The notes: generated by a model not told the origin, from the sequence alone. 64,000 nucleotides of DNA from Nitrobacter sp047149785 (GCF_047149785.1 NZ_BAAGBE010000001.1:2542001-2606000); one strand, 5' to 3'; positions 54,530-63,069 are shown, numbered from the stretch's first letter. Numbers and translations: made by a program.

Positions 54530-54752
54530 GCCGCGGCAGAAGGCCGAATTGGATTTGAGGCATCACGCAATCTCGCATTCGTCCAATTCTCCGTGAGAGA
54601 TGAACTCGCGGCGCTCGGCGCGGTTCTATCCTTGCACGGCTGGTTGGCTCAATGCGGGTCGGCACCAGCCCCCCTTTCTGCCGCGGTGTGGCGTCTCGCC
54701 ACTTCAAGCCGCCCAGCCCGCATTGCGCGCTATTTCAAGAAAGGTAACTGCC

Positions 54753-55187
54753 ATGAGCAGAGAACATGTCGCTCACAATCATCCGGCGAACGAGACATAC
54801 ACTCAGCTTCACTCCACCGTCCCCAAGATCGCCGCCGGCTTCGTTGCCTGGTTCGTGCTGATGGCGTGGCTCTTTTTTGACAGGCAGAGCCTCGTCGCAC
54901 TTCCGTTGGCCTTCATCACCGTGCTGTTTCTGGTGGCCGGCCTGTGTTTCAGCGCATCGTTTCTGGTGTGGTTCAGACATCGGCCGGGCTATGACAGCCA
55001 TCCGAGCGAGGTCCCGTTCCGGGATTGGATAACGGGCAAATTCGCGGTTTGGGGCAGCCAGCAGAGCGCCGGACAGGCGGCCACCGAGATACTGCTGCCG
55101 ATGGCGGCTGCCGCCTTTGGAATAACCGTGATGGGACTTATCTACACGATCTCCGGCTCCATGATTGGCTCCGGCATGGTTAGCTGA
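54753..55187 (+). CDS. small membrane protein of unknown function
   Basis: The 144-residue protein has three hydrophobic segments: about 26-43 (AAGFVAWFVLMAWLFFD), 47-70 (SLVALPLAFITVLFLVAGLC) and 113-135 (PMAAAAFGITVMGLIYTISG). A polar stretch with WFRHRPGYDSHPSEVPFRDW lies between the second and third. It starts with MSREHVAHNHPANETYTQLH after an aagaaagg site. No family is recognised with confidence. It follows the acyl-CoA dehydrogenase gene by 223 bp and precedes the insertion sequence. Confidence 0.7.
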   Translation: MSREHVAHNHPANETYTQLHSTVPKIAAGFVAWFVLMAWLFFDRQSLVALPLAFITVLFLVAGLCFSASFLVWFRHRPGYDSHPSEVPFRDWITGKFAVWGSQQSAGQAATEILLPMAAAAFGITVMGLIYTISGSMIGSGMVS

Positions 55188-55226
55188 ACCGTCTTCCACT
55201 TAGTCGGAAAATACTCCAGGACTCGT

Positions 55227-55262
55227 CATGGCCCGGCGTGATGCCGGGCTTGACGATTCAAT
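55227..55262. repeat. 'cgtcatggcccggcg' repeat left of the insertion sequence
   Basis: The hairpin catggcccggcgtgatgccgggc, followed by ttgacgattc, is a short member of the same family as 3416 and 8909. It lies 39 bp after the small membrane-protein gene and 20 bp before the left end of the insertion sequence. Confidence 0.55.
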
Positions 55263-55282
55263 CAGACCTGATCCGCTCCCAT

Positions 55283-56294
55283 CTAGGTGTTTAGTCCCAC
55301 AGTGTGATGGCGTATCATTATCGTCGTCAGAGAGGGACGCGCTATGGGCCAAGTTCTTCACGGGAGCGCCACGACCACGCACGCCGTTCGAACGGAGCTA
55401 CAGCGATCGCAGGCTTCAGCCGCGGAACTCGCGCGGCGCTTCGGGATCAACGAGAAGACCGTGAGGAAATGGCGGCTCCGTCAGACGGTCGAGGACGAGC
55501 CGATGGGTCCGAAACAGCAGCGAAGCTCCGTCCTCTCGGGCATTGAGGAGGCCGCGATCGTCGCTTTGCGCGTGCAGTCCCGTCTGCCCCTGGACGACGT
55601 CTTCGTCGCACTGAAGGACGTCATCCCGCACCTGACGCGCTCGTCATTGCATCGCTGCCTTCAACGTCATGGAATTTCTCGGCTGCCGAAGATCGATCGT
55701 GAAAAACCGAAGCGGTTCAAGGCTTACGAGATCGGCTACTTCCACATCGACATCGCCGAGCTGCGATATGAAGGCGGCAAGGCCTATCTGTTCGTGGCCG
55801 TGGACCGGACCTCCAAGCTGGTCTTCGCCAGAATCTATCGGAAGGCAACCAAGCTCGTGGCGGCGGGTTTCCTCAAGGCGCTGGTGAGAGTTATTCCCTA
55901 CAAGGTCCACACGGTGCTGACGGATAACGGCGTTCAGTTCGTCCAGCACGACAAGAGAGCCGAGGGCGGCTTCGTCGCTCACGTCTTCGGAAGGGCCTGT
56001 GCCGAGAACAGTATCGAGCACAGGCTCACCAGGCCCTATCATCCTTGGACCAACGGCCAGGCTGAACGAATGGTCCGAACCATCAAAGACGCCACCGTTC
56101 GCGCCTTCCACTACGCCTCGATCGACGACCTGCGACGCCACGTCCGGGACTGGTTGCTGGCCTACAACTACGCCAAGCGGCTCAAGGCACTCCGCTTCAA
56201 AACCCCGCTCGAAGCCATCAAACAAATCAGCGCCGAAAAGCCACAGTTGTTCACCCGTCAGCCAAGCCATGACATGCTGGGACTAAACACCTAG
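55283..56294 (+). mobile_element. IS481-family insertion sequence, intact
   Basis: Inverted ends ctaggtgtttagtcccac (55283) and ctgggactaaacacctag (56277-56294) enclose one transposase gene, about 1.0 kb in all. CTAG lies at both ends and may be a 4 bp target duplication or the palindromic outer part of the inverted repeats; the two cannot be told apart from one copy. The right end directly abuts the TA-flanked palindromic element at 56292. The insertion sits between proB and the accessory genes. Confidence 0.88.
55344..56294 (+). CDS. IS481-family DDE transposase
   Basis: The 316-residue transposase has an N-terminal helix-turn-helix (ASAAELARRFGINEKTVRKW, about 27-46). A DDE core follows: first Asp in GYFHIDIAELRYEGGK, second in VLTDNGVQFVQHD, and Glu in HPWTNGQAERMVRTIKDAT. 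No frameshift or stop interrupts it, so it may be active. The frame runs through the right inverted repeat, and its TAG stop (56292-56294) coincides with the CTAG at the junction with the palindromic element. Confidence 0.92.
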   Translation: MGQVLHGSATTTHAVRTELQRSQASAAELARRFGINEKTVRKWRLRQTVEDEPMGPKQQRSSVLSGIEEAAIVALRVQSRLPLDDVFVALKDVIPHLTRSSLHRCLQRHGISRLPKIDREKPKRFKAYEIGYFHIDIAELRYEGGKAYLFVAVDRTSKLVFARIYRKATKLVAAGFLKALVRVIPYKVHTVLTDNGVQFVQHDKRAEGGFVAHVFGRACAENSIEHRLTRPYHPWTNGQAERMVRTIKDATVRAFHYASIDDLRRHVRDWLLAYNYAKRLKALRFKTPLEAIKQISAEKPQLFTRQPSHDMLGLNT

Positions 56295-56396
56295 AGCGTA
56301 TTCAAGCGAAGTGGCTATCGGTTCGCGTCAAGAAAACGCGTCAAATCAAAATCATAGAGCCCCGCTTCTGATTCCATCAGAAGCGGAAAGGCTCTA
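56292..56396 (+). repeat. TA-flanked palindromic element, copy 3, supplying stop codons at both ends
   Basis: This near-complete copy runs tagagcgtattcaagcgaag to gcggaaaggctcta and keeps both internal hairpins. Its left TAG is the stop codon of the plus-strand transposase. Its right end, read on the minus strand, is the in-frame TAG stop of proB. The insertion sequence abuts it exactly on the left. Confidence 0.88.
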
Positions 56397-57533
56397 GCCA
56401 GCGTCGCTGCGCGGGCCGCCGACCACGAGATCGTCGCGGTGGATCATTTCGGCCCGGCCGCTGATGCCGAGGATTTGCGCCGCATCGGAAGACGAGCGTC
56501 CCTTGATCTTCTCGGCGTCGTCGGCATCGTAGGCAACGAGACCGCGGCCAATCTCGTGCGTATTCGGGCCGCGCACGATGACCGCATCGCCGCGCGCGAA
56601 GCGCCCGTCGACCCGGATCACGCCGGCCGGAAGCAGGCTCTTGCCGGCACGCAACGCCGCGACCGCGCCGGCATCGATGGTCAGCGTGCCCTTCGGCTCC
56701 AGCGAGCCGGCGATCCAGCGTTTGCGCGCCGTGACCGGATTCGCCGGCGTCAGAAACCAGGTGCAGCGCCCGCCGTCGATGACAGCCTGCAGCGGATGAT
56801 CGATCTTGCCCGAGGCGATCAGCATGTGGGTGCCCGAGGTGGTCGCGATCTTCGCCGCCTCGATCTTGGTCCGCATGCCGCCGCGCGACAATTCGGAGGC
56901 GGCGCTTCCCGCCATCGCCTCGATATCGGCGGTGACGCGCTTCACGACCGGAATCAGTTTCGCATCCGGATCGAGATGGGGCGGCGCATCGTAAAGCCCG
57001 TCGATGTCCGACAGCAGGATCAGCAGGTCGGCGCTCGCCATGGTGGCGACGCGCGCGGCGAGACGGTCGTTGTCGCCGTAGCGGATTTCGGTGGTGGCGA
57101 CCGTGTCGTTCTCGTTGATGACGGGGACCGCGCGCCATTCGAGCAGCTTCGCGATGGTCGAGCGCGCATTGAGATAGCGGCGGCGTTCTTCCGTGTCCTG
57201 CAAGGTCACCAGAACCTGCCCGGCGCCGATGCCGTGATCGGCAAGCACCTTCGACCATATCCGCGCCAGCGCGATCTGCCCGACCGCGGCGGCAGCCTGG
57301 CTTTCTTCCAGCTTCAACGCGCCGCGCGGCAGCTTGAGCCGGCTGCGGCCCAGCGCGATCGAGCCGGACGAGACGATCAGCACGTCGCGTCCCTCGCCAT
57401 GAAGTCCGGCGATATCAGCGGCCAGCGCCGACAGCCACGCCGTACGGACCTCGCCGGCCTCGGAATCGATCAAAAGCGACGAGCCGACCTTGACGACGAT
57501 GCGGCGAAATCTTTTGAGATGCAGGCTGGTCAT
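56394..57533 (-). CDS. proB: glutamate 5-kinase
   Basis: ProB phosphorylates glutamate in the first step of proline synthesis and is feedback-inhibited by proline. The 379-residue protein has the amino-acid kinase domain (RIVVKVGSSLLID, IVSSGSIALGRSRL, INENDTVATTEIRYGDNDRL, GGMRTKIEAAKIAT). A C-terminal PUA domain begins near KGTLTIDAGAVAALRAGKSL. The TAG stop lies in the palindromic element at 56292. obgE lies upstream on the same strand across another copy of that element. Confidence 0.97.
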   Translation of the reverse strand: MTSLHLKRFRRIVVKVGSSLLIDSEAGEVRTAWLSALAADIAGLHGEGRDVLIVSSGSIALGRSRLKLPRGALKLEESQAAAAVGQIALARIWSKVLADHGIGAGQVLVTLQDTEERRRYLNARSTIAKLLEWRAVPVINENDTVATTEIRYGDNDRLAARVATMASADLLILLSDIDGLYDAPPHLDPDAKLIPVVKRVTADIEAMAGSAASELSRGGMRTKIEAAKIATTSGTHMLIASGKIDHPLQAVIDGGRCTWFLTPANPVTARKRWIAGSLEPKGTLTIDAGAVAALRAGKSLLPAGVIRVDGRFARGDAVIVRGPNTHEIGRGLVAYDADDAEKIKGRSSSDAAQILGISGRAEMIHRDDLVVGGPRSDAG

Positions 57534-57685
57534 GGCGGTCGGCGATCAATCGAGCGAAGGCGCGGCTTTCATCACATGAAAGCGACGCCTTGGAAAGCGG
57601 AATGCCGGTCCGGACTCGTTTCCTTCGAAGCTGCCGGCTCGCGACTTTGCTGAAATGGCGGACAACACCAGGCCGCGGCATCGTC

Positions 57686-57814
57686 CAAAGCGTTTTCGAG
57701 CGGAGCATGTCCTCAGGCTTGACCCGAGGATGGAAACCAGTTCGCGTGAAGAAAACGCGTCGAATCAAAATCATAGAGCTCATCTTCTGATTCCATCAGA
57801 AGCGGAAGGCTCTA
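57686..57814 (+). repeat. TA-flanked palindromic element, copy 4, with a nested repeat; supplies the obgE stop
   Basis: The left part aaagcgttttcgagcg and the right part ttcgcgtgaagaaaacgcgt to gcggaaggctcta match the family. Between them, where other copies have about 9 bp, lies gtcctcaggcttgacccgag followed by gatgga, a small palindrome of the 'gggcttgaccc' family. The right end gives the TAG stop of obgE. The original left TA is lost. Confidence 0.8.
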
Positions 57815-58891
57815 TGGCGACCACGGCTTGGCCTGCGCCACCGGCGTCGTTGCGCCAGCCGGCGCGGCCGAAACCTCAGTGCCCTTCGCCTTGTCGGACA
57901 CCGGCGCTTCGCCGATCACGGCGACAAGCGCCCGCAACGCCTCGCCGACGCCCTCGCCGGTGATGCCCGACAGCAGCAGCGGCGTTTTCTTCGCGGCGCG
58001 CTTGAGGCGGTCGCGCTGCTTCTTCAGGTCCTCGGCCGAAACCGCGTCGATCTTGTTGAGCGCGACGATCTCGGCCTTTTCCGCGAGCGTGCCGGCGTAG
58101 GCTTCCAGTTCGCCGCGCACGGTCTTGTAGGCGCGGCCCGCATGCTCGCAGGTGGCGTCGACCAGATGCAGCAGCACGCGACAGCGTTCGACATGCCCCA
58201 GAAACCGGTCGCCGAGACCCGCGCCTTCATGCGCGCCCTCGATCAGCCCCGGAATGTCCGCCAGCACAAATTCGCGGTCATCGACATTCACGACGCCGAG
58301 CTGCGGGTGCAGCGTGGTGAACGGATAGTCCGCGATCTTCGGCTTCGCCGCGCTGACCTTGGACAGGAACGTCGACTTGCCGGCATTGGGCAGGCCGACA
58401 AGGCCGGCATCGGCGATCAGCTTCAGCCGCAACCAGATCCAGCGCTCCTCGCCGGGCTGGCCGGGATTGGCATTACGCGGCGCGCGATTGGTGGACGACT
58501 TGAAGTGCGCGTTGCCGAACCCGCCATTGCCGCCTTCGGCCAGCACGAAGCGTTCGCCGACGCTGGTAAAGTCATGGATCAGGGTTTCGCGGTCCTCGTC
58601 GATGATCTGGGTACCGAGCGGCACCTTGAGCACGATGTCCTTGCCGTTGGCGCCGTGGCGGTCCGAGCCCATGCCGTTGGCGCCTTTCGGCGCCTTGAAG
58701 TGCTGCTGATAGCGATAGTCGATCAGCGTGTTGAGGCCTTCGGCGACCTCGACGATGACGTCGCCGCCGCGCCCGCCATTGCCGCCGGAAGGTCCGCCGA
58801 ACTCGATGAACTTCTCGCGGCGGAACGCCACGCAGCCGTTGCCGCCGTCGCCGGAGCGGATATAGACCTTGGCTTCATCGAGAAATTTCAT
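57812..58891 (-). CDS. obgE: Obg GTPase, ribosome assembly
   Basis: ObgE is an essential GTPase acting in 50S assembly and stress control. The start MKFLDEAKVYIRSGDGGNGC gives 359 residues; a longer frame adds 22 residues without similarity. The Gly-rich Obg fold (GGPSGGNGGRGGDVIVE) precedes the G domain, with GLPNAGKSTFLSKV (G1), DIPGLIEGAHEGAGLG (G3), LNKIDAV (G4) and LLSGITGEG (G5). The C-terminal tail is acidic to neutral and short. It heads the obgE-proB-proA line; the stop codon is supplied by palindromic element copy 4. Confidence 0.97.
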   Translation of the reverse strand: MKFLDEAKVYIRSGDGGNGCVAFRREKFIEFGGPSGGNGGRGGDVIVEVAEGLNTLIDYRYQQHFKAPKGANGMGSDRHGANGKDIVLKVPLGTQIIDEDRETLIHDFTSVGERFVLAEGGNGGFGNAHFKSSTNRAPRNANPGQPGEERWIWLRLKLIADAGLVGLPNAGKSTFLSKVSAAKPKIADYPFTTLHPQLGVVNVDDREFVLADIPGLIEGAHEGAGLGDRFLGHVERCRVLLHLVDATCEHAGRAYKTVRGELEAYAGTLAEKAEIVALNKIDAVSAEDLKKQRDRLKRAAKKTPLLLSGITGEGVGEALRALVAVIGEAPVSDKAKGTEVSAAPAGATTPVAQAKPWSP

Positions 58892-59000
58892 GGTGGATAG
58901 GTAGGGTACGCGCGGTCGCGAGGCAACCGTCAAGCTCCAGGGGTGCGATTTCGACATTCGTATCCCGTTTCACTGGCGATCCAGCGAAACGCGGCCGTTT

Positions 59001-60701
59001 TCAGGACTTCGAGAGACTGACTTGCGGCCTAATGCCGATAGTCCGCGCGCCTGCCACATCAATCGCACCGCGTTCGACCAGCGTGCGGTGGAAACGGCGC
59101 TTGCGCTCCGACGAGCACGCGAAGTAGGTCTCGCCGCATTGATCGAGCAGGCTCGCGCGCGTGGCGAAAACCTCATCCAGCGGCAGACCCGCCTGCAGCA
59201 AGGCAACGGTTCCGAGAAAAGCGATATCGAGCGCGCGGCCCCGCCCGGCGACAAGTCCGTCGGCGGCGCCGTTCAGTGCCTCGACGGCATAGAAGGTGCG
59301 GAACTGACGGCGCGGGTCGGGGGCCAGTCTGCATTTCGCCTCGATCCTTCGCGTCATGACGGGCTGATGATCGCCATAGTGAACGACCAGCATCGGCCGA
59401 TCGGAAAAACGCGCAGCGAGGATGGCCTTAAGCCTGCTCCAGGTCGCGGCGGTCTCCGCAAGCCGCGCGTAGTATTCCGCGTAATTCGGATCGGGGGTGC
59501 TGGCATATGCAAACGCCCGCTCGCTCTCAAAATGTCCGGGTGCGACCAGCCGCCGGCTGTGCGGGCCATGATTGAAGTTGGTCAGCACGAAGAGAAACCG
59601 TGGCGCACCATCATCCGCAATTCGCTTCATATGCGCTGCGATAGTGGCCTCCAGAAACATCTCGTCTGAATGCGTCGCCTCGAATTGACTGGCTTCGAAC
59701 GGCGCGGGGAAATCATCGGTGAACGTGCGATCGTTGATTCCGATGGCCCGATAGAACGCATCGTAATTGAGAAAATCGCGGCGGCAGCTCGACGCCAGCG
59801 CCGTCCTGTAACCCAGCGATGCGAGCCAAAGTGGCAGGCTGTGGTGGAATCGGCCGACGCCGCGCTTGAACAGATAATACGCGTTGGAGCCGAAGCTCGC
59901 GCTGGACAGGCCCGTCAGCAGGCTGAATTCGGACTGCCACGATCCGCCGCCGAATATATCGACGTTGAGACTTCCATAGCAGCCATGCGCCGGGGACAGA
60001 AAGGCCGCGACACCAGGCTCCACCGGCAGCCCGTAAGTCCGCGGATCGAAAATCGATTCATGCTGGATGACGATGATGTCGGGATAGATCAGGGTGCGCG
60101 CGGGAACCGGCGGCATCAGCGGTAACCGCTCGCTGGCGATATCGCAGAGCGCCAAACCGCCGGACTGCCGCCAGGACCTCGGATCGAGCAAGGAGGCGAT
60201 GAGGGCCGAAAGGAAACAGCGGCGCTGGGCTGCGATGGGCTGGAAAACAACCGCACCGCCGCCCACCCGGTAGGCCGCGACCAGACCGGCCAGCGCCGCG
60301 ATGAAAATAGCGATCTGCCATTCGAACGAAACCGGCGAGCCCTGCACATAGAGCAGCGTAGCGATACCCGCGCCGGCCAGCGCGATCCCCCCGGCGACAA
60401 CCTCCGCCACCGCCAGCGGATACTGCACCACAAAGAACGGCACTGTGCCCGCGAACGCCAGCGGCAAATCCGTCACGATCAATTTCAGCCCGCTGTGCTT
60501 GTATTTGACGACCGATGCGCCCGATACGGCGGCGGCCAGCATCGACGCCAGCAGGATGGCTCGTCCAATATCGTCAACGGCGAACAGCAGGAGCGCGGCG
60601 CTAAAACACAGTCCTGCGACGGCCAGCCCGAGATGCGCAACGCTACGCTCCGCCAACGAGACGACGGCAATTGCGAACGCGAGGATCAGGACCAGGGTCA
60701 T
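59001..60701 (-). CDS. sulfatase-fold membrane transferase (LtaS/OpgB-like)
   Basis: The start MTLVLILAFAIAVVSLAERS gives 566 residues; an in-frame ATG at 60767 would add 22. Five or six N-terminal membrane helices (about 1-165) precede a periplasmic alkaline-phosphatase-superfamily domain. Catalytic-fold blocks are DIIVIQHESIFDPR, the nucleophile region GGGSWQSEFSLLTGL, FVLTNFNHGPHSR and VVHYGDHQPV. Relatives transfer phospho-glycerol or phosphoethanolamine to glycans or lipids; the substrate here cannot be told. It lies upstream of obgE with a 109 bp gap. Confidence 0.85.
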   Translation of the reverse strand: MTLVLILAFAIAVVSLAERSVAHLGLAVAGLCFSAALLLFAVDDIGRAILLASMLAAAVSGASVVKYKHSGLKLIVTDLPLAFAGTVPFFVVQYPLAVAEVVAGGIALAGAGIATLLYVQGSPVSFEWQIAIFIAALAGLVAAYRVGGGAVVFQPIAAQRRCFLSALIASLLDPRSWRQSGGLALCDIASERLPLMPPVPARTLIYPDIIVIQHESIFDPRTYGLPVEPGVAAFLSPAHGCYGSLNVDIFGGGSWQSEFSLLTGLSSASFGSNAYYLFKRGVGRFHHSLPLWLASLGYRTALASSCRRDFLNYDAFYRAIGINDRTFTDDFPAPFEASQFEATHSDEMFLEATIAAHMKRIADDGAPRFLFVLTNFNHGPHSRRLVAPGHFESERAFAYASTPDPNYAEYYARLAETAATWSRLKAILAARFSDRPMLVVHYGDHQPVMTRRIEAKCRLAPDPRRQFRTFYAVEALNGAADGLVAGRGRALDIAFLGTVALLQAGLPLDEVFATRASLLDQCGETYFACSSERKRRFHRTLVERGAIDVAGARTIGIRPQVSLSKS

Positions 60702-60835
60702 TTGACTTCGACGCAGCGAAACAGACCGCAACGTTATATCATCGGACCCGACGGGGACAGCCGTCAACTTCCGGATGATTGCAACCGGCGCGCCAGCGGA
60801 ACTTTGGATGTCCTCGTTCCGGACAGGTTGCGCGC

Positions 60836-60952
60836 TCCTCCTCTCATAGGGAGAGGGTCAGGATGAGGGGTTGACCTTGATGCCGTACCCCTCACCCGGC
60901 TGTTTCCGCTGCTTTTTTAGCGGCCAACCTCTCTCCGGCGGTGGGAAAGGTG
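60836..60952. repeat. 'cctctc...' paired-hairpin repeat, copy E (degenerate)
   Basis: The left hairpin ctcctctcatagggagaggg and the right aacctctctccggcggtggg retain the outline of copies A-D. The centre has tacccctcacccggctg. It lies between the acetyltransferase stop and the sulfatase-fold gene and is the most decayed copy in the window. Confidence 0.6.
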
Positions 60953-60973
60953 AAACTCCCTGGCGCCGCGCGG

Positions 60974-61576
60974 TTACCGCTCGCGGCGCGCGGCGTTGCT
61001 CCAGTTCTTCAGCGACGACCACACGCCGCGCGTGAGGCGAAAGCGATCGACCGGTGTCGACGATCCCAGCGCCCTGGAGCGATGCAGTTCGACCCCGGTC
61101 CACTGGAAGCCGCACTTCTCCAGCACGTTACGCGACGCCGGATTGACCACGCGCGCCCCGGAGCGCAACTGGTCGACCGCGAACGCCTCGAAGGTGTAGT
61201 CGATCACGGCGCGCGCGGCCTCGGTGGCGAACCCCCGGCCCCAGTAGTCGACGCCGACCCAGTAGCCAAGCTCGGGCGCGTCCGGCTCGCTCCAGTCGAC
61301 GCCGGCCACCCCGACCGGAACGTGATTGTGCTCGATCAGAAACACGGTCTCGCTGCTGTCGCCCGCGACGGCTTCGACGAAGCGAACCGCGTCCTGCTGC
61401 GTATAGGGATGCGGCAGGCGGCGCGTCATCTCGGCGATCCGGCGATCGTTGGCGAGACCTGCGATGACCCTGGCGTCGGCGAGCATCGGCTTGCGCAGGC
61501 TCAGCCGCTCGGTCTCGAGGTCGAACGGCCGCGCCTGGCGCAGCGCGAGGGTCGAGGTCGGAATGTCCTGCAGCAT
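60974..61576 (-). CDS. GNAT-family N-acetyltransferase, RimJ/RimL-like
   Basis: The 200-residue protein has the GNAT fold: TERLSLRKPMLADARVIAGL (beta1-alpha1), ELGYWVGVDYWGRGFATEAA with the acetyl-CoA pyrophosphate loop (WGRGFATEA), and ASRNVLEKCGFQWTGVELHR at the C-terminal half. The sequence LGYWVGVDYWGRG is typical of the RimJ/RimL group that acetylates protein N termini, but many paralogues have other targets. It ends the rplU-rpmA side of the cluster, 139 bp downstream of rpmA on the same strand. Confidence 0.9.
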   Translation of the reverse strand: MLQDIPTSTLALRQARPFDLETERLSLRKPMLADARVIAGLANDRRIAEMTRRLPHPYTQQDAVRFVEAVAGDSSETVFLIEHNHVPVGVAGVDWSEPDAPELGYWVGVDYWGRGFATEAARAVIDYTFEAFAVDQLRSGARVVNPASRNVLEKCGFQWTGVELHRSRALGSSTPVDRFRLTRGVWSSLKNWSNAARRER

Positions 61577-61715
61577 GGTCGGCTCCGTGATGCGAACGCA
61601 GGTCCATATGCAAACGCAAAACTAAGAAAGGGAGGCCGGTTTCCCGCCTCCCCCTTGGAGCCGTTCATGCTCCGCCGGTTCAACAGGGACCGGCGGACGC
61701 AATGTCATCCACCGT

Positions 61716-61988
61716 CTACTCGGCCGCGGCTTCCGTCATCGGGAGAACCGATACGAACGTGCGGCCGCCGGCTTTGGTACGGAACGCGACGCGACCTTCA
61801 ACCTTGGCGAACAGGGTGTGGTCGGTGCCCATGCCGACATTAAGGCCGGGATGCCAAGTGGTGCCGCGCTGGCGGGCGATGATGTTACCGGGAATCACGC
61901 GCTCGCCGCCGAACGCCTTGATGCCAAGGCGCTTGCCATGCGAATCGCGTCCATTCCGCGAAGAACCGCCTGCCTTTTTGTGAGCCAT
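61716..61988 (-). CDS. rpmA: 50S ribosomal protein L27
   Basis: The 90-residue L27 opens MAHKKAGGSSRNGRDSHGKR, whose N terminus reaches the peptidyl-transferase centre. It contains GGERVIPGNIIARQRGTTWH, PGLNVGMGTDHTLFA, and KVEGRVAFRTKAGGRTFVSV. No N-terminal propeptide is present. It is normally just downstream of rplU; here a palindromic element separates the two, making a 188 bp gap. Confidence 0.98.
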   Translation of the reverse strand: MAHKKAGGSSRNGRDSHGKRLGIKAFGGERVIPGNIIARQRGTTWHPGLNVGMGTDHTLFAKVEGRVAFRTKAGGRTFVSVLPMTEAAAE

Positions 61989-62074
61989 CGCCCGTCTCCA
62001 GTCTCGTCCGTATCTCTAGATCATTTCCGTGACAGAATCATTCACTTTTTCTCACGGAGATTTTTAATCGCTCT

Positions 62075-62179
62075 TAGAGCCTTTCCGCTTCTGATGGAAT
62101 CAGAAGCGGGGCTCTATGATTTTGATTTGACGCGTTTTCTTTACGCGAACCGGTATCCACTTCGCTTGAAAACGCTCTA
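62075..62179 (-). repeat. TA-flanked palindromic element, copy 5, in the rplU-rpmA gap, supplying the rplU stop
   Basis: A complete inverted copy runs from tagagcctttccgcttctga to cgcttgaaaacgctcta. Both hairpins are intact. The right end read on the minus strand gives the in-frame TAG stop of rplU. It lies inside the ribosomal operon, so its hairpins are transcribed between rplU and rpmA. Confidence 0.9.
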
Positions 62180-62704
62180 GTCGTCGTTTTTCGCCTTCTT
62201 GGCCGCGGTTTTTTTGGCCGCCGGCGTCTTGGCGGCCGCCTTCTTCGCCGGAGCCTTCTTCACAGGCGTCTTGGCCGACGTCTTCGAATCGGCCTTCTTC
62301 TTCGCGGCCTTGGGCGCCTCGTCGTCGCCCTCGCCTCCGGCCGGCTCGACGACCTTTTCCTTCTTGGGGCGCGGCCCGATTGTCGGGGCCTTGCCGTCAG
62401 CCAGGATCTCGGTGATCCGCAGCACGGTGATCTCGTCGCGATAACCGCGCTTGCGTTTCGAATGCTTGCGGCGGCGCTTCTTGAACGCGATCACCTTCGG
62501 ACCGCGCTTGTGCTGCAGCACTTCCGCCGCAACCGAGGCTCCCGTCACCGTGGGCGCGCCGAGCACCGGCGTGTCGCCGCCGAGCACCAGAACCTCGCCA
62601 AGCTGCACGATCGTTCCGACCTCGCCGGCGATCTTGCCAATCTCGAGCACATCATCCGGAACGACGCGATATTGGCGGCCGCCGGTTTTGATGACTGCGA
62701 ACAT
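62177..62704 (-). CDS. rplU: 50S ribosomal protein L21 with a Lys/Ala-rich C-terminal tail
   Basis: The first ~102 residues are canonical L21: MFAVIKTGGRQYRVVPDDVL, LGAPTVTGASVAAEVLQH, KVIAFKKRRRKHSKRKRGYR and VLRITEI. The remaining ~70 residues are a low-complexity tail of Lys and Ala repeats (for example KKAPAKKAAAKTPAAKKTAA), like histone H1 tails. Similar tails occur on L21 in related Rhizobiales, so this is not an error. The stop codon TAG lies at the edge of palindromic element copy 5. Confidence 0.96.
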   Translation of the reverse strand: MFAVIKTGGRQYRVVPDDVLEIGKIAGEVGTIVQLGEVLVLGGDTPVLGAPTVTGASVAAEVLQHKRGPKVIAFKKRRRKHSKRKRGYRDEITVLRITEILADGKAPTIGPRPKKEKVVEPAGGEGDDEAPKAAKKKADSKTSAKTPVKKAPAKKAAAKTPAAKKTAAKKAKNDD

Positions 62705-63069
62705 CGTTCTATTCCTTCGTGTTCGATCCCGGCCTCGGACAGGTCCGGGCCGGCTTTTTGTCAGTCGTTAGGTCAAGAGCATTTTCGAACGACAAACCGG
62801 ATGCCGCTTTGCCCAGAAATGCCCGATGGGTTTTTCACGCGACCGGGGATATGCCCTTGCGGTCACAAAAAAACAAGCGGCGCCAAGGATACCCCTGCGC
62901 CGGCTGCGCGACTTATAGCTCGCAAAGGCCGGGAGTCAAGGCAAGCGGCGCGAAAACGGCCAATTATCAGCGATTCGGCTCGCCCTCCCCGTTTCCAAAT
63001 CGATGGCCATGAAACAAAAAGGTTCCCTGACCGTTGGTCCCCGCCAAATCGACAGCGAGCGGGGCAACG
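62705..63069. other. 365 bp region between the divergent rplU and ROK genes
   Basis: No gene is supported. It must hold the rplU-rpmA promoter and leader on the minus strand and the promoter of the ROK gene. At about 62778-62801, agagcattttcgaacgacaa with ccgg resembles a decayed end of the TA-flanked palindromic element. Nothing else is evident. Confidence 0.5.
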
